From NCBI GenBank assembly GCA_910576955.1, contig CAJTJB010000001.1, positions 124,001-188,000 of the forward strand: a stretch of 64,000 bases of DNA. Direction: 5' to 3'. This document shows positions 32,369-40,862 of this stretch, one piece after another; positions within the stretch are counted from its first letter, which is position 1, and each line of letters begins with the position of its first letter. Source of the DNA: an uncultured Alphaproteobacteria bacterium. Lineage in GTDB: Bacteria > Pseudomonadota > Alphaproteobacteria > RF32 > CAG-239. The notes beneath the pieces are model-generated. The model did no database searches. It was given only the letters and a program-made list of their open reading frames with translations, and was not told the DNA's origin. Position numbers and translations under genes: made by a program.

Positions 32369-33532
32369 TTACAGTTCTTTGATATTGATATCACGGGTTT
32401 GCGGATTATACATCAACCCCAATTTGCCGCGACGAAAATCTTCGGCGGTTTTGCCGAACACATCATAGCGCCAGCCGGCGAGAATCTGATTTTTCGCTTT
32501 CGGATTTTTGATGTATTCGCGGAGATTTTTTTCCGAACTTATCAGGTGGGAAACGACTCCGTATTCGTTGCTTTTAATTTTTAAGAGCAAGCGCAAAATT
32601 TCATATAATGACTGCTGGCTCGGCGGCAAAGTTACATCGCGTTCGCGGTCAAGCTTGCCCAGCGAACGGTCAAAACCTTTTTCAGCAAGTGTCGACAGCA
32701 CTTCTACCATTTCTCTTGCCAATATGCTTTTAGCGATATCCGAACGCATACCGCGAACCTGTTTCATTTCATCCGTTGATTTCGGGAATGCGGTTGCGAT
32801 ATTAATTAAAATGTCATCTTTGATAATGTTTTGCCGCGATACATTTTGCCGCATTGCCCGTTCTTCACGCCAAGCGGCAAGCGCTTTTAAGGCATTAACA
32901 AATGCAACGGAGTGTCCGTTGTGGCGAATGCGCAGCCAGGCATCTTGCGGCTCAATTTTATAATGCTTTTCATCCACCAAATCCGCCATATCTTCCTCAA
33001 CCCACTTTTCACGCTTATTCTCTTTCAGATACGCGGCAATTTGATGATAGCACGGCAACAGGTGTGTCACATCACCGGCGGCATATTCCAACTGTTCGTC
33101 TGTTAGCGGGCGCAGCTGCCAGTTAGTCAGGCGGCAGGACTTATCCAATTCTTTCTCACAATATACGCGAACCAGATTTTCATAGCTGACACAGTCGCCA
33201 AGCCCGCACGCCTGCGCGGCTATCTGCGTGTCAAAAACGGGGGTGGGCACAGCGCCTGACAAGTTGTAGATAATTTCTATATCCTGCCGCCCCGAATGAA
33301 AGACTTTCAGAACTTTTTTATTTTGCATCAACTCAAAAAAAGGCGTGAAATCCATTCCTTTTGCCAGTGGGTCTAACAAAAATGCGCCCTCGTCATACCC
33401 GACTTGTATCAGGCAGGGTATCGGATAATATGTTTTTTCGCGCAAAAATTCGCAATCAATGGCTATTACTTTTTGTTTTTTTAAAATCTTGCAGGCGTTT
33501 TCCAGCTCTTCAGTCTTATCAATCAAATTCAT
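32369..33532 (-). CDS. rnd: Ribonuclease D
   Basis: 3'-5' exoribonuclease in tRNA and stable RNA processing. DEDDy exonuclease motifs: IDCEFLREKTYYP (Exo I, Asp and Glu), FHSGRQDIEIIYNL (Exo II), and EYAAGDVTHLLPCY (Exo III with Tyr/Asp). HRDC domains follow (AWREERAMRQNVSRQNIIKD). 387 aa, full length. Confidence 0.95.
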   Translation of the reverse strand: MNLIDKTEELENACKILKKQKVIAIDCEFLREKTYYPIPCLIQVGYDEGAFLLDPLAKGMDFTPFFELMQNKKVLKVFHSGRQDIEIIYNLSGAVPTPVFDTQIAAQACGLGDCVSYENLVRVYCEKELDKSCRLTNWQLRPLTDEQLEYAAGDVTHLLPCYHQIAAYLKENKREKWVEEDMADLVDEKHYKIEPQDAWLRIRHNGHSVAFVNALKALAAWREERAMRQNVSRQNIIKDDILINIATAFPKSTDEMKQVRGMRSDIAKSILAREMVEVLSTLAEKGFDRSLGKLDRERDVTLPPSQQSLYEILRLLLKIKSNEYGVVSHLISSEKNLREYIKNPKAKNQILAGWRYDVFGKTAEDFRRGKLGLMYNPQTRDINIKEL

Positions 33533-33666
33533 AGGGCTTGTTCCTTATTGTTTTTTTGTTACAATATAGGGGATTGTTTAAGATTTTTTTAATTTTAGCT
33601 TGCATTTATGCCAATTTGGGGATTTAATGCCGATATTAGTGTTAACACCATTATTCAGAGGTATTT

Positions 33667-35433
33667 ATGATTGAATACAGAACGCACACCTGCGGCGAGT
33701 TAAGAGCTGGCGACGCAGGCAAAACAGTTAAGCTTTCCGGCTGGATTCACCGCAAGCGCAATTTGGGCAACTTATGCTTTATTGATTTGCGTGACCATTA
33801 CGGCATTACGCAATGTGTGGTGGACAGTTCCAGCGATTTGTTCCAAAAGTTTGAAGATATCCGCGTTGAAAGCGTGGTTACCGTGGACGGAAAAGCCGTT
33901 ATGCGCCAGAGCGTAAATAAAAATATGCCGACCGGCGATATTGAGGTTTTGGTCGAATCGGTTGAGCTGCACTCGATGGCTGATGTGTTGCCGATTCAGG
34001 TTTTCGGCGAGGATAATTCGCCCGAAGATATGCGTTTGAAATACAGATTTTTGGATTTGCGCCGTGAGAAAATTCATAATAATATCATTTTGCGCTGCCA
34101 AGTTATCAAAAGAATGCGCGAACTGATGGGCGAACAGGGTTTTCTCGAGTATCAGACGCCGATTTTGACCGCATCTTCCCCCGAGGGCGCACGTGACTTT
34201 TTGGTTCCGTCCCGTCTTAATCCGGGGAAATTTTATGCGCTGCCGCAATCTCCGCAACAATTTAAGCAGCTGTTGATGGTATCCGGTTTTGATAGATATT
34301 TCCAGATTGCGCCGTGTTTTCGCGATGAAGACCCGCGCGCCGACCGTTCTCCCGGCGAGTTTTACCAGCTTGATATGGAGATGTCTTTTGCAACACAGGA
34401 AGATGTGTTCGGCGTGATGGAAAAAACCATGGGGAGCATTTTCAACGAGTTTGCTAATGGAAAGGTTGTGGACCAAGCGCCGTTTCAGCGAATCGCTTTT
34501 AGAGATGCGATGTTAAAATACGGTTCGGACAAGCCGGATTTGCGCAACCCGCTTTATATTCAGGACGCGACAGCATTTTTCAATAATTCAGGCTTCGGCG
34601 TGTATGACAGCAAAGCAGCAAACGGTGAAGAACTGCGCGCGATTGTTATTCCGCAGGCAGGCGAAAAACCGCGTTCGTTCTTTGACAAGCTCGACGGCTT
34701 TGCCAAAGAGGAAGGTTTTGGCGGTATGGCATACGTTGCTTTGTCTTCTGCCGGTGCGAAAGGCATTGCCAAATTTTTCTCCGAAGAAAAAATGGCAGAA
34801 CTTAAAAATACGTTTGGCGTTAAAGACGGCGATGCCGTTGTCTTTATGGGCGGCAACAAAAAGCTTATCAATAAATTTGCCGGAAAGGTTCGCACCAAGC
34901 TTGGTGAAGAATTGGATTTGATTGAGAAAAACGCTTTCAGAATCTGCTGGATTGTCGATTTCCCGTTTTATGAAGAAAACGAAGAAACCGGCGCGGTTGA
35001 ATTTTCACACAATCCGTTCTCTATGCCGCAGGGCGGAATGGACTCGCTGTTGAATAAAAATCCGCTGGATATTTTGGCTTATCAATACGATATGGTCTGC
35101 AACGGCGTGGAACTGGCTTCGGGAGCGGTGCGTAACCACAAACCCGAGATTATGTATAAAGCATTTGAAATTGCCGGTTATGACAACAGCGTGGTTGACA
35201 ACAAATTCGGCGGTATGATTAACGCGTTTAAGTATGGTGCTCCGCCGCACGCGGGGTGTGCTCCGGGGGTTGACAGAACGGTTATGCTTTTGTTAGACGA
35301 ACCGATTATCCGCGATGTTATTCTCTTCCCGCTTAACGGCAAAGCTCAAGATTTGCTGATGCAGGCGCCGAACACGGTTAACCAGCAGCAAATTGACGAT
35401 TTGCATATCCGAATTGTGGAAGATAAGGAATAA
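33667..35433 (+). CDS. aspS: Aspartyl-tRNA synthetase
   Basis: 588 aa bacterial-type enzyme. The OB-fold anticodon domain opens with RTHTCGELRAGDAGKTVKLSGWIHRKR; motif 2 is FRDEDPRADRSPGEFYQLD; the bacterial GAD insertion occupies roughly residues 290-410; motif 3 is GCAPGVDRTVMLLLD. AGAGG lies six bases before the ATG. Present together with asnS. Ends at an intrinsic terminator that overlaps the end of the convergent prepilin gene. Confidence 0.97.
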   Translation: MIEYRTHTCGELRAGDAGKTVKLSGWIHRKRNLGNLCFIDLRDHYGITQCVVDSSSDLFQKFEDIRVESVVTVDGKAVMRQSVNKNMPTGDIEVLVESVELHSMADVLPIQVFGEDNSPEDMRLKYRFLDLRREKIHNNIILRCQVIKRMRELMGEQGFLEYQTPILTASSPEGARDFLVPSRLNPGKFYALPQSPQQFKQLLMVSGFDRYFQIAPCFRDEDPRADRSPGEFYQLDMEMSFATQEDVFGVMEKTMGSIFNEFANGKVVDQAPFQRIAFRDAMLKYGSDKPDLRNPLYIQDATAFFNNSGFGVYDSKAANGEELRAIVIPQAGEKPRSFFDKLDGFAKEEGFGGMAYVALSSAGAKGIAKFFSEEKMAELKNTFGVKDGDAVVFMGGNKKLINKFAGKVRTKLGEELDLIEKNAFRICWIVDFPFYEENEETGAVEFSHNPFSMPQGGMDSLLNKNPLDILAYQYDMVCNGVELASGAVRNHKPEIMYKAFEIAGYDNSVVDNKFGGMINAFKYGAPPHAGCAPGVDRTVMLLLDEPIIRDVILFPLNGKAQDLLMQAPNTVNQQQIDDLHIRIVEDKE

Positions 35434-35438
35434 AATTT

Positions 35439-35466
35439 AAAGGAGCTGCAAAGCTCCTTTTTTTAT
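35439..35466 (+). terminator. Intrinsic terminator of aspS
   Basis: AAAGGAGC/GCTCCTTT stem, TGCAAA loop, then T run. Confidence 0.9.
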
Positions 35467-36098
35467 AAGATAAAATTGATGGAAAGAGCACAACCCGAAT
35501 CTTGCAGGCAATTATTACAAATATTATGTATTTCAGAGATAGTTACATCAGAGAGGCACAGACTATTCTCTTTTTTACAGGTTGTTGTGCCTAAAAACCA
35601 GCCACCCCAAGCATTTCCATCCCCACGGTACAGCCCCGCACCATAAATAACATCCCGATAATACTGTACCACATTTATCATCAGCATTTGGCAGATTTCT
35701 GTGTTTCCCTTCAAATCATTTTTGGTTTTTAAGGCTAAATCAAAACACATTCTTTTATGTGTTTCGGCAATAAACGGCGTGAAATGATTTCCCATACTGT
35801 CATATATAACACTTCCCTGTACCCGCCATTTATCCGGTATCAATCCTGCCGCCTTAAGATGCGGCGCAAAGAAATAACGTGTTCCCCGCCTTTTTTGTTC
35901 TTTGGTAAAATCTTTTTGATATGTCAGCATATTATTGATAACTTCAATATACTCTTCCGTCATTCTATTAAGACGATATTTCATCATCGCTTTGGAATAT
36001 CCGGAAATACCCGCAACGGAAAGCACGTCTACAATCACCAAGACGCCCAGCATTTCTATCATTGAACGCCCCTGTTCACCTGTTTTATAAAATTTCAT
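35463..36098 (-). CDS. Type IV prepilin-like protein
   Basis: 211 aa. A class III-type leader MKFYKTGEQG precedes the predicted cleavage site, then RSMIEMLGVLVIVDVLSVAGISGYS: Glu at mature position 5 and a hydrophobic N-terminal helix, as in pilins and pseudopilins, but with Arg rather than Phe/Met at +1. The globular part has six or more Cys near the C-terminus (TTTCKKENSLC, NICNNCLQDSGC), suggesting disulfides. ATG at 36098 follows GGGAG. No pilus assembly genes are adjacent. It follows structured RNA copy E on the same strand. Confidence 0.8.
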   Translation of the reverse strand: MKFYKTGEQGRSMIEMLGVLVIVDVLSVAGISGYSKAMMKYRLNRMTEEYIEVINNMLTYQKDFTKEQKRRGTRYFFAPHLKAAGLIPDKWRVQGSVIYDSMGNHFTPFIAETHKRMCFDLALKTKNDLKGNTEICQMLMINVVQYYRDVIYGAGLYRGDGNAWGGWFLGTTTCKKENSLCLSDVTISEIHNICNNCLQDSGCALSINFIL

Positions 36099-36125
36099 AA
36101 TCAACTCCCTTTTTCATTTTGACAT

Positions 36126-36326
36126 AAAAAAAGCCGCCGGTTAAAGGCGACTGGAAGTTAAGAACTATACCATAAAGATAGCGCGACATATTCGTTATAC
36201 AACAAATGTATAACATATTTTGCCGCCTTCCAGTCTTGCAGACCAGAAGGCTGTAAATATATCGTTTTTACATCAACGTTATGGATGAGGTTCTTACGCC
36301 CCAGAACAGACTACGCCCATTCCGTT
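36126..36326 (-). ncRNA. Structured multi-pseudoknot RNA, copy E, with terminator
   Basis: Minus strand, promoter-like TTGCTT (36362-36357), 18-base spacer, TATAAG (36338-36333). P1 AACGGA/TCTGTT (36326-36305); P2 TGGGG/CCTCA (36303-36286) with loop CGTAAGAA; P3 CCATAA (36284-36279) with TTATGG (36175-36170); P3a CGTT/AACG (36278-36263); P4 GCCTTC/GAAGGC (36251-36225); P5 GTTATAC/GTATAAC (36214-36194). Loop TAAGAA (36296-36291) pairs with TTCTTA (36164-36159), and GACTGGAAG (36235-36227) with CTTCCAGTC (36157-36149). Terminator GTCGCC/GGCGGC followed by seven T (36151-36126). The prepilin start is about 28 bases further on. Confidence 0.65.
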
Positions 36327-36415
36327 GTTTACCTTATAAGAAATATCAAAAATGTAAAGCAAAAAAATATATACGGCACACCAAAATAAATCTTAATTTT
36401 AAATTAAAAAAATGC

Positions 36416-36443
36416 TTTACAATTTAAAATATTTGTGTATAAA
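36416..36443 (+). promoter_or_regulatory. Promoter of rpmI-rplT
   Basis: TTTACA (36416-36421), 16-base spacer, TATAAA (36438-36443). About 75 bases of leader follow before rpmI. Confidence 0.5.
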
Positions 36444-36522
36444 TATGGGGCGAATGACGGTCAGGGCTAATGGCATGCCTTACTGTTATCTTAATCCAAC
36501 TTATATTTTGAAAGGGATTGAA

Positions 36523-36720
36523 ATGCCTAAATTAAAAACAAAAAGTTCGGCTAAAAAACGCTTCAGCGTTACCGGAACCGGCAAATTGAAAAGAAATTTT
36601 GCCAACAAGAGACACTGCCTCTTCTGCAAGAGCCAGAAAATGAAAAGACAAGCCCGTGGCACAACTTTGTTGAACGAAGTTGATGTTCAGATTGTTAAGA
36701 AATTTTTACCGTATTTGTAA
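36523..36720 (+). CDS. rpmI: 50S ribosomal protein L35
   Basis: 65 aa, MPKLKTKSSAKKRFSVTGTG… is a textbook L35 start, and the basic C-terminus is complete. The frame extends upstream to 36412, but the ATG at 36523 follows AAAGGGA and gives the correct length. infC, often upstream of rpmI, is not here. It forms an operon with rplT, 15 bases downstream. Confidence 0.96.
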   Translation: MPKLKTKSSAKKRFSVTGTGKLKRNFANKRHCLFCKSQKMKRQARGTTLLNEVDVQIVKKFLPYL

Positions 36721-36735
36721 TTGGAGGATATATAG

Positions 36736-37095
36736 ATGTCTCGTGTTAAAAGAGGTGTAACAGCACACGCTCGCCATAAAAAAGTTTTGGATATGGCGAA
36801 AGGCTACAGAGGACGCAACAAAAACGTTTTCAGAGTAGCTGTTGAGAAAGTTGAAAAAGGTTTGCAGTATGCTTACCGCGACAGAAGAGCAAAGAAGAGA
36901 AACTTCCGTTCTTTGTGGATTCAGCGCATTAACGCTGCAACCCGTTTGAATGATATGACTTATTCCCGATTTATCAGCGGGCTTGCGAAAGCTGGTGTTG
37001 AGCTTGACCGCAAAGTTCTGGCTGATATCGCTTTCAAAGAGCCCCAAGCTTTTGCTAAATTAGTAGAAACTGCCAAAGCGGCTCTGGCTAAATAA
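36736..37095 (+). CDS. rplT: 50S ribosomal protein L20
   Basis: 119 aa, canonical start SRVKRGVTAHARHKKVLDMAKGYRGR and ALxYAYRDRRxKKRxFRxLWIxRINAA pattern. GGAGG lies 8 bases before the ATG. L20 represses its own operon in many bacteria; no obvious leader fold was traced here. Ends at a strong terminator. Confidence 0.97.
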   Translation: MSRVKRGVTAHARHKKVLDMAKGYRGRNKNVFRVAVEKVEKGLQYAYRDRRAKKRNFRSLWIQRINAATRLNDMTYSRFISGLAKAGVELDRKVLADIAFKEPQAFAKLVETAKAALAK

Positions 37096-37120
37096 GATTT
37101 TAGTATAGTTTATATCAGTA

Positions 37121-37162
37121 AATAAAGAGTCGTCTTGGGCAACCAAGAGGACTCTTTTATAT
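37121..37162 (+). terminator. Intrinsic terminator of rplT
   Basis: AAAGAGTC…TCTTGG/CCAAGA…GACTCTTTT stem with GCAA loop. Confidence 0.9.
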
Positions 37163-37232
37163 TTAAAGTTTTGAGGAAAAAGCTTGCAGGCGGAAGAGAA
37201 AAAAGGTTTTAAAACCAAACTATTAAGGTGAT

Positions 37233-38345
37233 ATGATGAGTGATATTGAAAATATAAAAACAGAAATTGAGGCACAGATTGCCGGCGCTCCGGATATTAA
37301 GACGCTTGATGAGGTACGCGTGGCGGCACTTGGCAAAAAAGGGCGGATTACCGAACTTTTGAAAACGCTCGGGGCAATGCCGATGGAAGAAAGAATCGAA
37401 TTCGGCAAAAAAATCAATGTGGTCAAGGCAGCGTTAGAGGCAAACATTGCCGCTAAAAAGCAAGAGCTTGAAACAAAGCTGTTAAATGAAAAACTAAAAA
37501 ACGAAGTGATTGACGTGACACTGCCGTGCAGACCGGAAGTTCAGGGGCGTATTCATCCGGTTTCCAAAGTGTATGAAGAACTGGTAGCGATTTTTGCAGA
37601 GATGGGGTTTGAAGTGGCGGAAGGTCCGGACATTGAAGACCAGTTTCATAATTTTAACGCGCTCAACACGCCGCCGAATCACCCTGCCCGACAGATGCAG
37701 GATACGTTTTATGTCAACAACGATGTTACCAAAGAGTTTGACTTGGACAGTGCTTATGTTGTGCGCACACAAACCTCAAGCGTGCAAATCCGCACGATGG
37801 AAAAGAAGCAACCGCCTATCCGCATTATTGCACCGGGGCGTACCTATCGTTCGGACTATGATGCAACGCATACGCCGATGTTTCACCAAATTGAGGGCTT
37901 GGTGGTGGATAAAACAACGACGCTTGCTCACCTTAAAGGCTGTTTGTATGATGTGATGAAAGCGTTTTTTGAAGTGGATGAACTGCCGGTACGTTTCCGT
38001 CCGTCTTACTTTCCGTTTACCGAACCGTCTGCCGAGATGGATATCGGCTGTTTGAAGACCAAAACTGAATTAAAAATCGGTGCAGGCACAGACTGGCTGG
38101 AGATTTTGGGCTGCGGAATGGTGCATCCGAATGTGTTGCGCTCTTGCGGCATTGACCCTGAAGAATATCAGGGCTTTGCGTTCGGTATGGGGATGGACAG
38201 GCTCGCAATGCTCAAATACGGCATTCCGGACTTGAGGACGTTTTTTGAATCTGACGTTCGCTGGCTGAAAAATTATGGATTTACGGCGCTTGATTTTTCT
38301 TCAATGACAAGCGGGTTGAGCAATAACGGAGGATTGGCACGATGA
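37233..38345 (+). CDS. pheS: Phenylalanyl-tRNA synthetase alpha subunit
   Basis: 370 aa. N-terminal coiled coil (residues 1-85) followed by a class II core: FHNFNALNTPPNHPARQMQDTF-type motif region, RTQTSSVQIRTM, motif 2 APGRTYRSDYDATH and motif 3 FAFGMGMDRLAMLKYGIPDLR. AAGGTG precedes tandem ATGs; the first is used. Its stop overlaps the pheT start by 4 bases (ATGA). Forms the alpha2beta2 enzyme with PheT. Confidence 0.97.
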   Translation: MMSDIENIKTEIEAQIAGAPDIKTLDEVRVAALGKKGRITELLKTLGAMPMEERIEFGKKINVVKAALEANIAAKKQELETKLLNEKLKNEVIDVTLPCRPEVQGRIHPVSKVYEELVAIFAEMGFEVAEGPDIEDQFHNFNALNTPPNHPARQMQDTFYVNNDVTKEFDLDSAYVVRTQTSSVQIRTMEKKQPPIRIIAPGRTYRSDYDATHTPMFHQIEGLVVDKTTTLAHLKGCLYDVMKAFFEVDELPVRFRPSYFPFTEPSAEMDIGCLKTKTELKIGAGTDWLEILGCGMVHPNVLRSCGIDPEEYQGFAFGMGMDRLAMLKYGIPDLRTFFESDVRWLKNYGFTALDFSSMTSGLSNNGGLAR

Positions 38346-40726
38346 AATTTACTTTATCTTGGTTAAAAGAACATCTGGACACAACGGCGTCTGTGGACGA
38401 GATTGTGGAAACATTAACGCGAATCGGCTTGGAAGTTGAGGAGGTAGTCAATCCGGCTGCGGCACTTGAGGGGTTTAACACTGCCAAAATTGAAACGGTT
38501 GAGATGCATCCGGACTCTGACCACCTGCATATTTTACGCGTCAACACAGGCAAAGAAACGTTGCAGGTTGTGTGCGGCGCGCCGAATGTTCACGAAGGGC
38601 TTATCGGCATTTATGCGCCGACCGGGGCGCTTATTCCTTGTTATGGAGAGCATTTGAAAGTTGCAAAAATCCGCGGTGTTGAAAGTATGGGGATGATGTG
38701 CTCCGAAAAAGAGCTGATGGTCGGCGATGACCACAGCGGCATTATCGAACTGCCGGCAGACACGGCTATCGGCGTGCCAGCTGCAGAGATTTTGAACATC
38801 GACCCCGTTATTGAAGTTTCGATTACACCAAATAGAGCCGAGTGTTTGGGCGTGCGCGGCATTGCACGCGACTTGGCAGCTGCGGGACTTGGCACATTAA
38901 AGCCGCTCAATGTTCGTAAAATTAAAGGCGCGTTTAAAAGCCCTATTTCTGTTAACGTGACCTGCAAAGATGCCTGCCCGACTTATACGGCGCGTTATAT
39001 TAAAGGCGTAAACAACAAGGCTGAAACGCCGAAATGGATGAAAGACCGCCTGACGGCTATCGGGTTGCGTCCGATTTCCGCCCTTGTCGACATCACAAAC
39101 TATATTAACTATGATTTGGCACGCCCGCTGCACGTTTTTGACGCGGATAAGCTTGTCGGCAATGTGACGGTGCGGATGGCCTCGAACGGCGAAGAGTTTG
39201 TGGCTTTGAACGAAAAGAGCTACACGCTGGATGATAAATCTTTGGGAATTTGCGATGATGAGGGCGTACAATGTCTGGGCGGCATTATGGGCGGCTTGAA
39301 CAAAGGCAGTTTTGAAGACACCACGAACGTTTTGCTGGAATGCGCTTTGTTTAACCCGATTTGCATTGCCCGCACGGGACGCAAATTGCAGCTTGATTCC
39401 GACTCTCGCGCACGCTATGAGCGTTGGGTTGACCCGATGTCCAACATTTCAGGCAATAACTATGCGACACAAATGATTCTCGATATTTGCGGCGGCGAGG
39501 CTTCAGAGATTGAGATTGCCGGCGAAGAAAAATTTGAGGCAAAACCGGTCGAACTCCGGATGGCAAAAATGAAAAGCTTTGTCGGAATGGAGATTGAGCA
39601 GGAAAAATGTGTTTCCATTTTGCGTAACCTCGGCTTTAAGGTCAGCGAGAGCGAGGGTGTGATTACTGCTGTTTCCCCATCTTGGCGCGGCGATATCGAA
39701 TGCGAACAAGATTTGATTGAAGAAGTGGTGCGGATGGTCGGACTGGATAATATTCCGGCAGTTTCGATGAAAACGGCGGATTTCCCGAAACCGGTTTTGA
39801 CAACACTGCAAAACAACGTGATGATGGTTAAGCACGAGCTTGCTTTGCGCGGGATGTATGAAACGGTAACATTCAGCTTTACGGACAGCTCGATTGCCAA
39901 ACATTTCCGCAGAGGACATGCTCCCGTTGATATTCAAAACCCGATTATTACCGAGCTTGACGAGATGCGCCCATCGCTATTGCCGAATCTGTTAATCGGG
40001 GCGAAAAACAACATTGCGCGCGGCTATGCCGATATGGCAATCTTTGAGGTTGCACCGGAATTTTACGGGCGTAACCCCGGCGAGCAGCAAACCGCTGCCA
40101 GCGGTATATTTGTTGGCAAAACATCTAAAAAAGACTGGAGCGGCTCGAGCCGTGCGTATGATGTGTTTGATGCCAAAGCGGCGGCATTGGCTGCTATTGC
40201 CGCGGCAAAAGGTCCGATTGAAGCGCCGCAGATTACAACCGACGCACCGGAATATTATCATCCGGGGCGCAGCGGGGCTATCCGCTTGGGCAAAAATGTT
40301 CTCGCTTACTTCGGCGAACTGCATCCGGCTGTTTTGAAAGCTTTGGACATTAAAACTAACGTGATGGCATTTGAGGTATTTTTGGAAAATATCCCTGCCC
40401 CGCGTGACGGCAAGTCCAAGGCGAAGAAAAAGCTTGAGCTTTCCGCTTTGCAGCCAGTTGAGAAAGACTTGGCATTTGTTTGCAACAAGAGCGTTTCTGC
40501 CGTCAGTATTTTAGGTGCGGCAAAAACGGCTGACCGTGAACATATCAGCGATGTACGGATTTTTGACGTCTATGAGGGTGAAAATTTACCCGCAGACAAA
40601 AAATCCATCGCGATTACCGTCACTTTCCAACCGAAAGACAAGTCTTATACAGACACCGAACTTGAGGCACTGATGAATAAGGTAATCAGCGAGGTGGGTA
40701 AGAAAACCGGTGCAACATTGCGCTGA
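38342..40726 (+). CDS. pheT: Phenylalanyl-tRNA synthetase beta subunit
   Basis: 794 aa. N-terminal TRBD-like tRNA-binding domain (MHPDSDHLHILRVNTG … QVVCGAPNVHEG), B3/4 editing domain (ARYIKGVNNKAETPKWMKDRL), B5 and catalytic-like domain, and a C-terminal anticodon-binding ferredoxin-like fold (PVEKDLAFVCN … VTFQPKDKSYTDTELE). Translationally coupled to pheS. Ends at an intrinsic terminator. Confidence 0.97.
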   Translation: MKFTLSWLKEHLDTTASVDEIVETLTRIGLEVEEVVNPAAALEGFNTAKIETVEMHPDSDHLHILRVNTGKETLQVVCGAPNVHEGLIGIYAPTGALIPCYGEHLKVAKIRGVESMGMMCSEKELMVGDDHSGIIELPADTAIGVPAAEILNIDPVIEVSITPNRAECLGVRGIARDLAAAGLGTLKPLNVRKIKGAFKSPISVNVTCKDACPTYTARYIKGVNNKAETPKWMKDRLTAIGLRPISALVDITNYINYDLARPLHVFDADKLVGNVTVRMASNGEEFVALNEKSYTLDDKSLGICDDEGVQCLGGIMGGLNKGSFEDTTNVLLECALFNPICIARTGRKLQLDSDSRARYERWVDPMSNISGNNYATQMILDICGGEASEIEIAGEEKFEAKPVELRMAKMKSFVGMEIEQEKCVSILRNLGFKVSESEGVITAVSPSWRGDIECEQDLIEEVVRMVGLDNIPAVSMKTADFPKPVLTTLQNNVMMVKHELALRGMYETVTFSFTDSSIAKHFRRGHAPVDIQNPIITELDEMRPSLLPNLLIGAKNNIARGYADMAIFEVAPEFYGRNPGEQQTAASGIFVGKTSKKDWSGSSRAYDVFDAKAAALAAIAAAKGPIEAPQITTDAPEYYHPGRSGAIRLGKNVLAYFGELHPAVLKALDIKTNVMAFEVFLENIPAPRDGKSKAKKKLELSALQPVEKDLAFVCNKSVSAVSILGAAKTADREHISDVRIFDVYEGENLPADKKSIAITVTFQPKDKSYTDTELEALMNKVISEVGKKTGATLR

Positions 40727-40746
40727 TTTAGATTTATCTTAACAAA

Positions 40747-40781
40747 AGAAAACAGCCGTAAAATTTTGCGGCTGTTTTTTG
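40747..40781 (+). terminator. Intrinsic terminator of pheST
   Basis: AACAGCCG/CGGCTGTT stem, followed by TTTTTG. Confidence 0.9.
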
Positions 40782-40862
40782 TGCTTGGTCTTGTTTACGA
40801 CAAAACATTGACAAATTGCCAAATATGTTTTATATTGGGCTAAATTTTACCAAAGGATAGCG

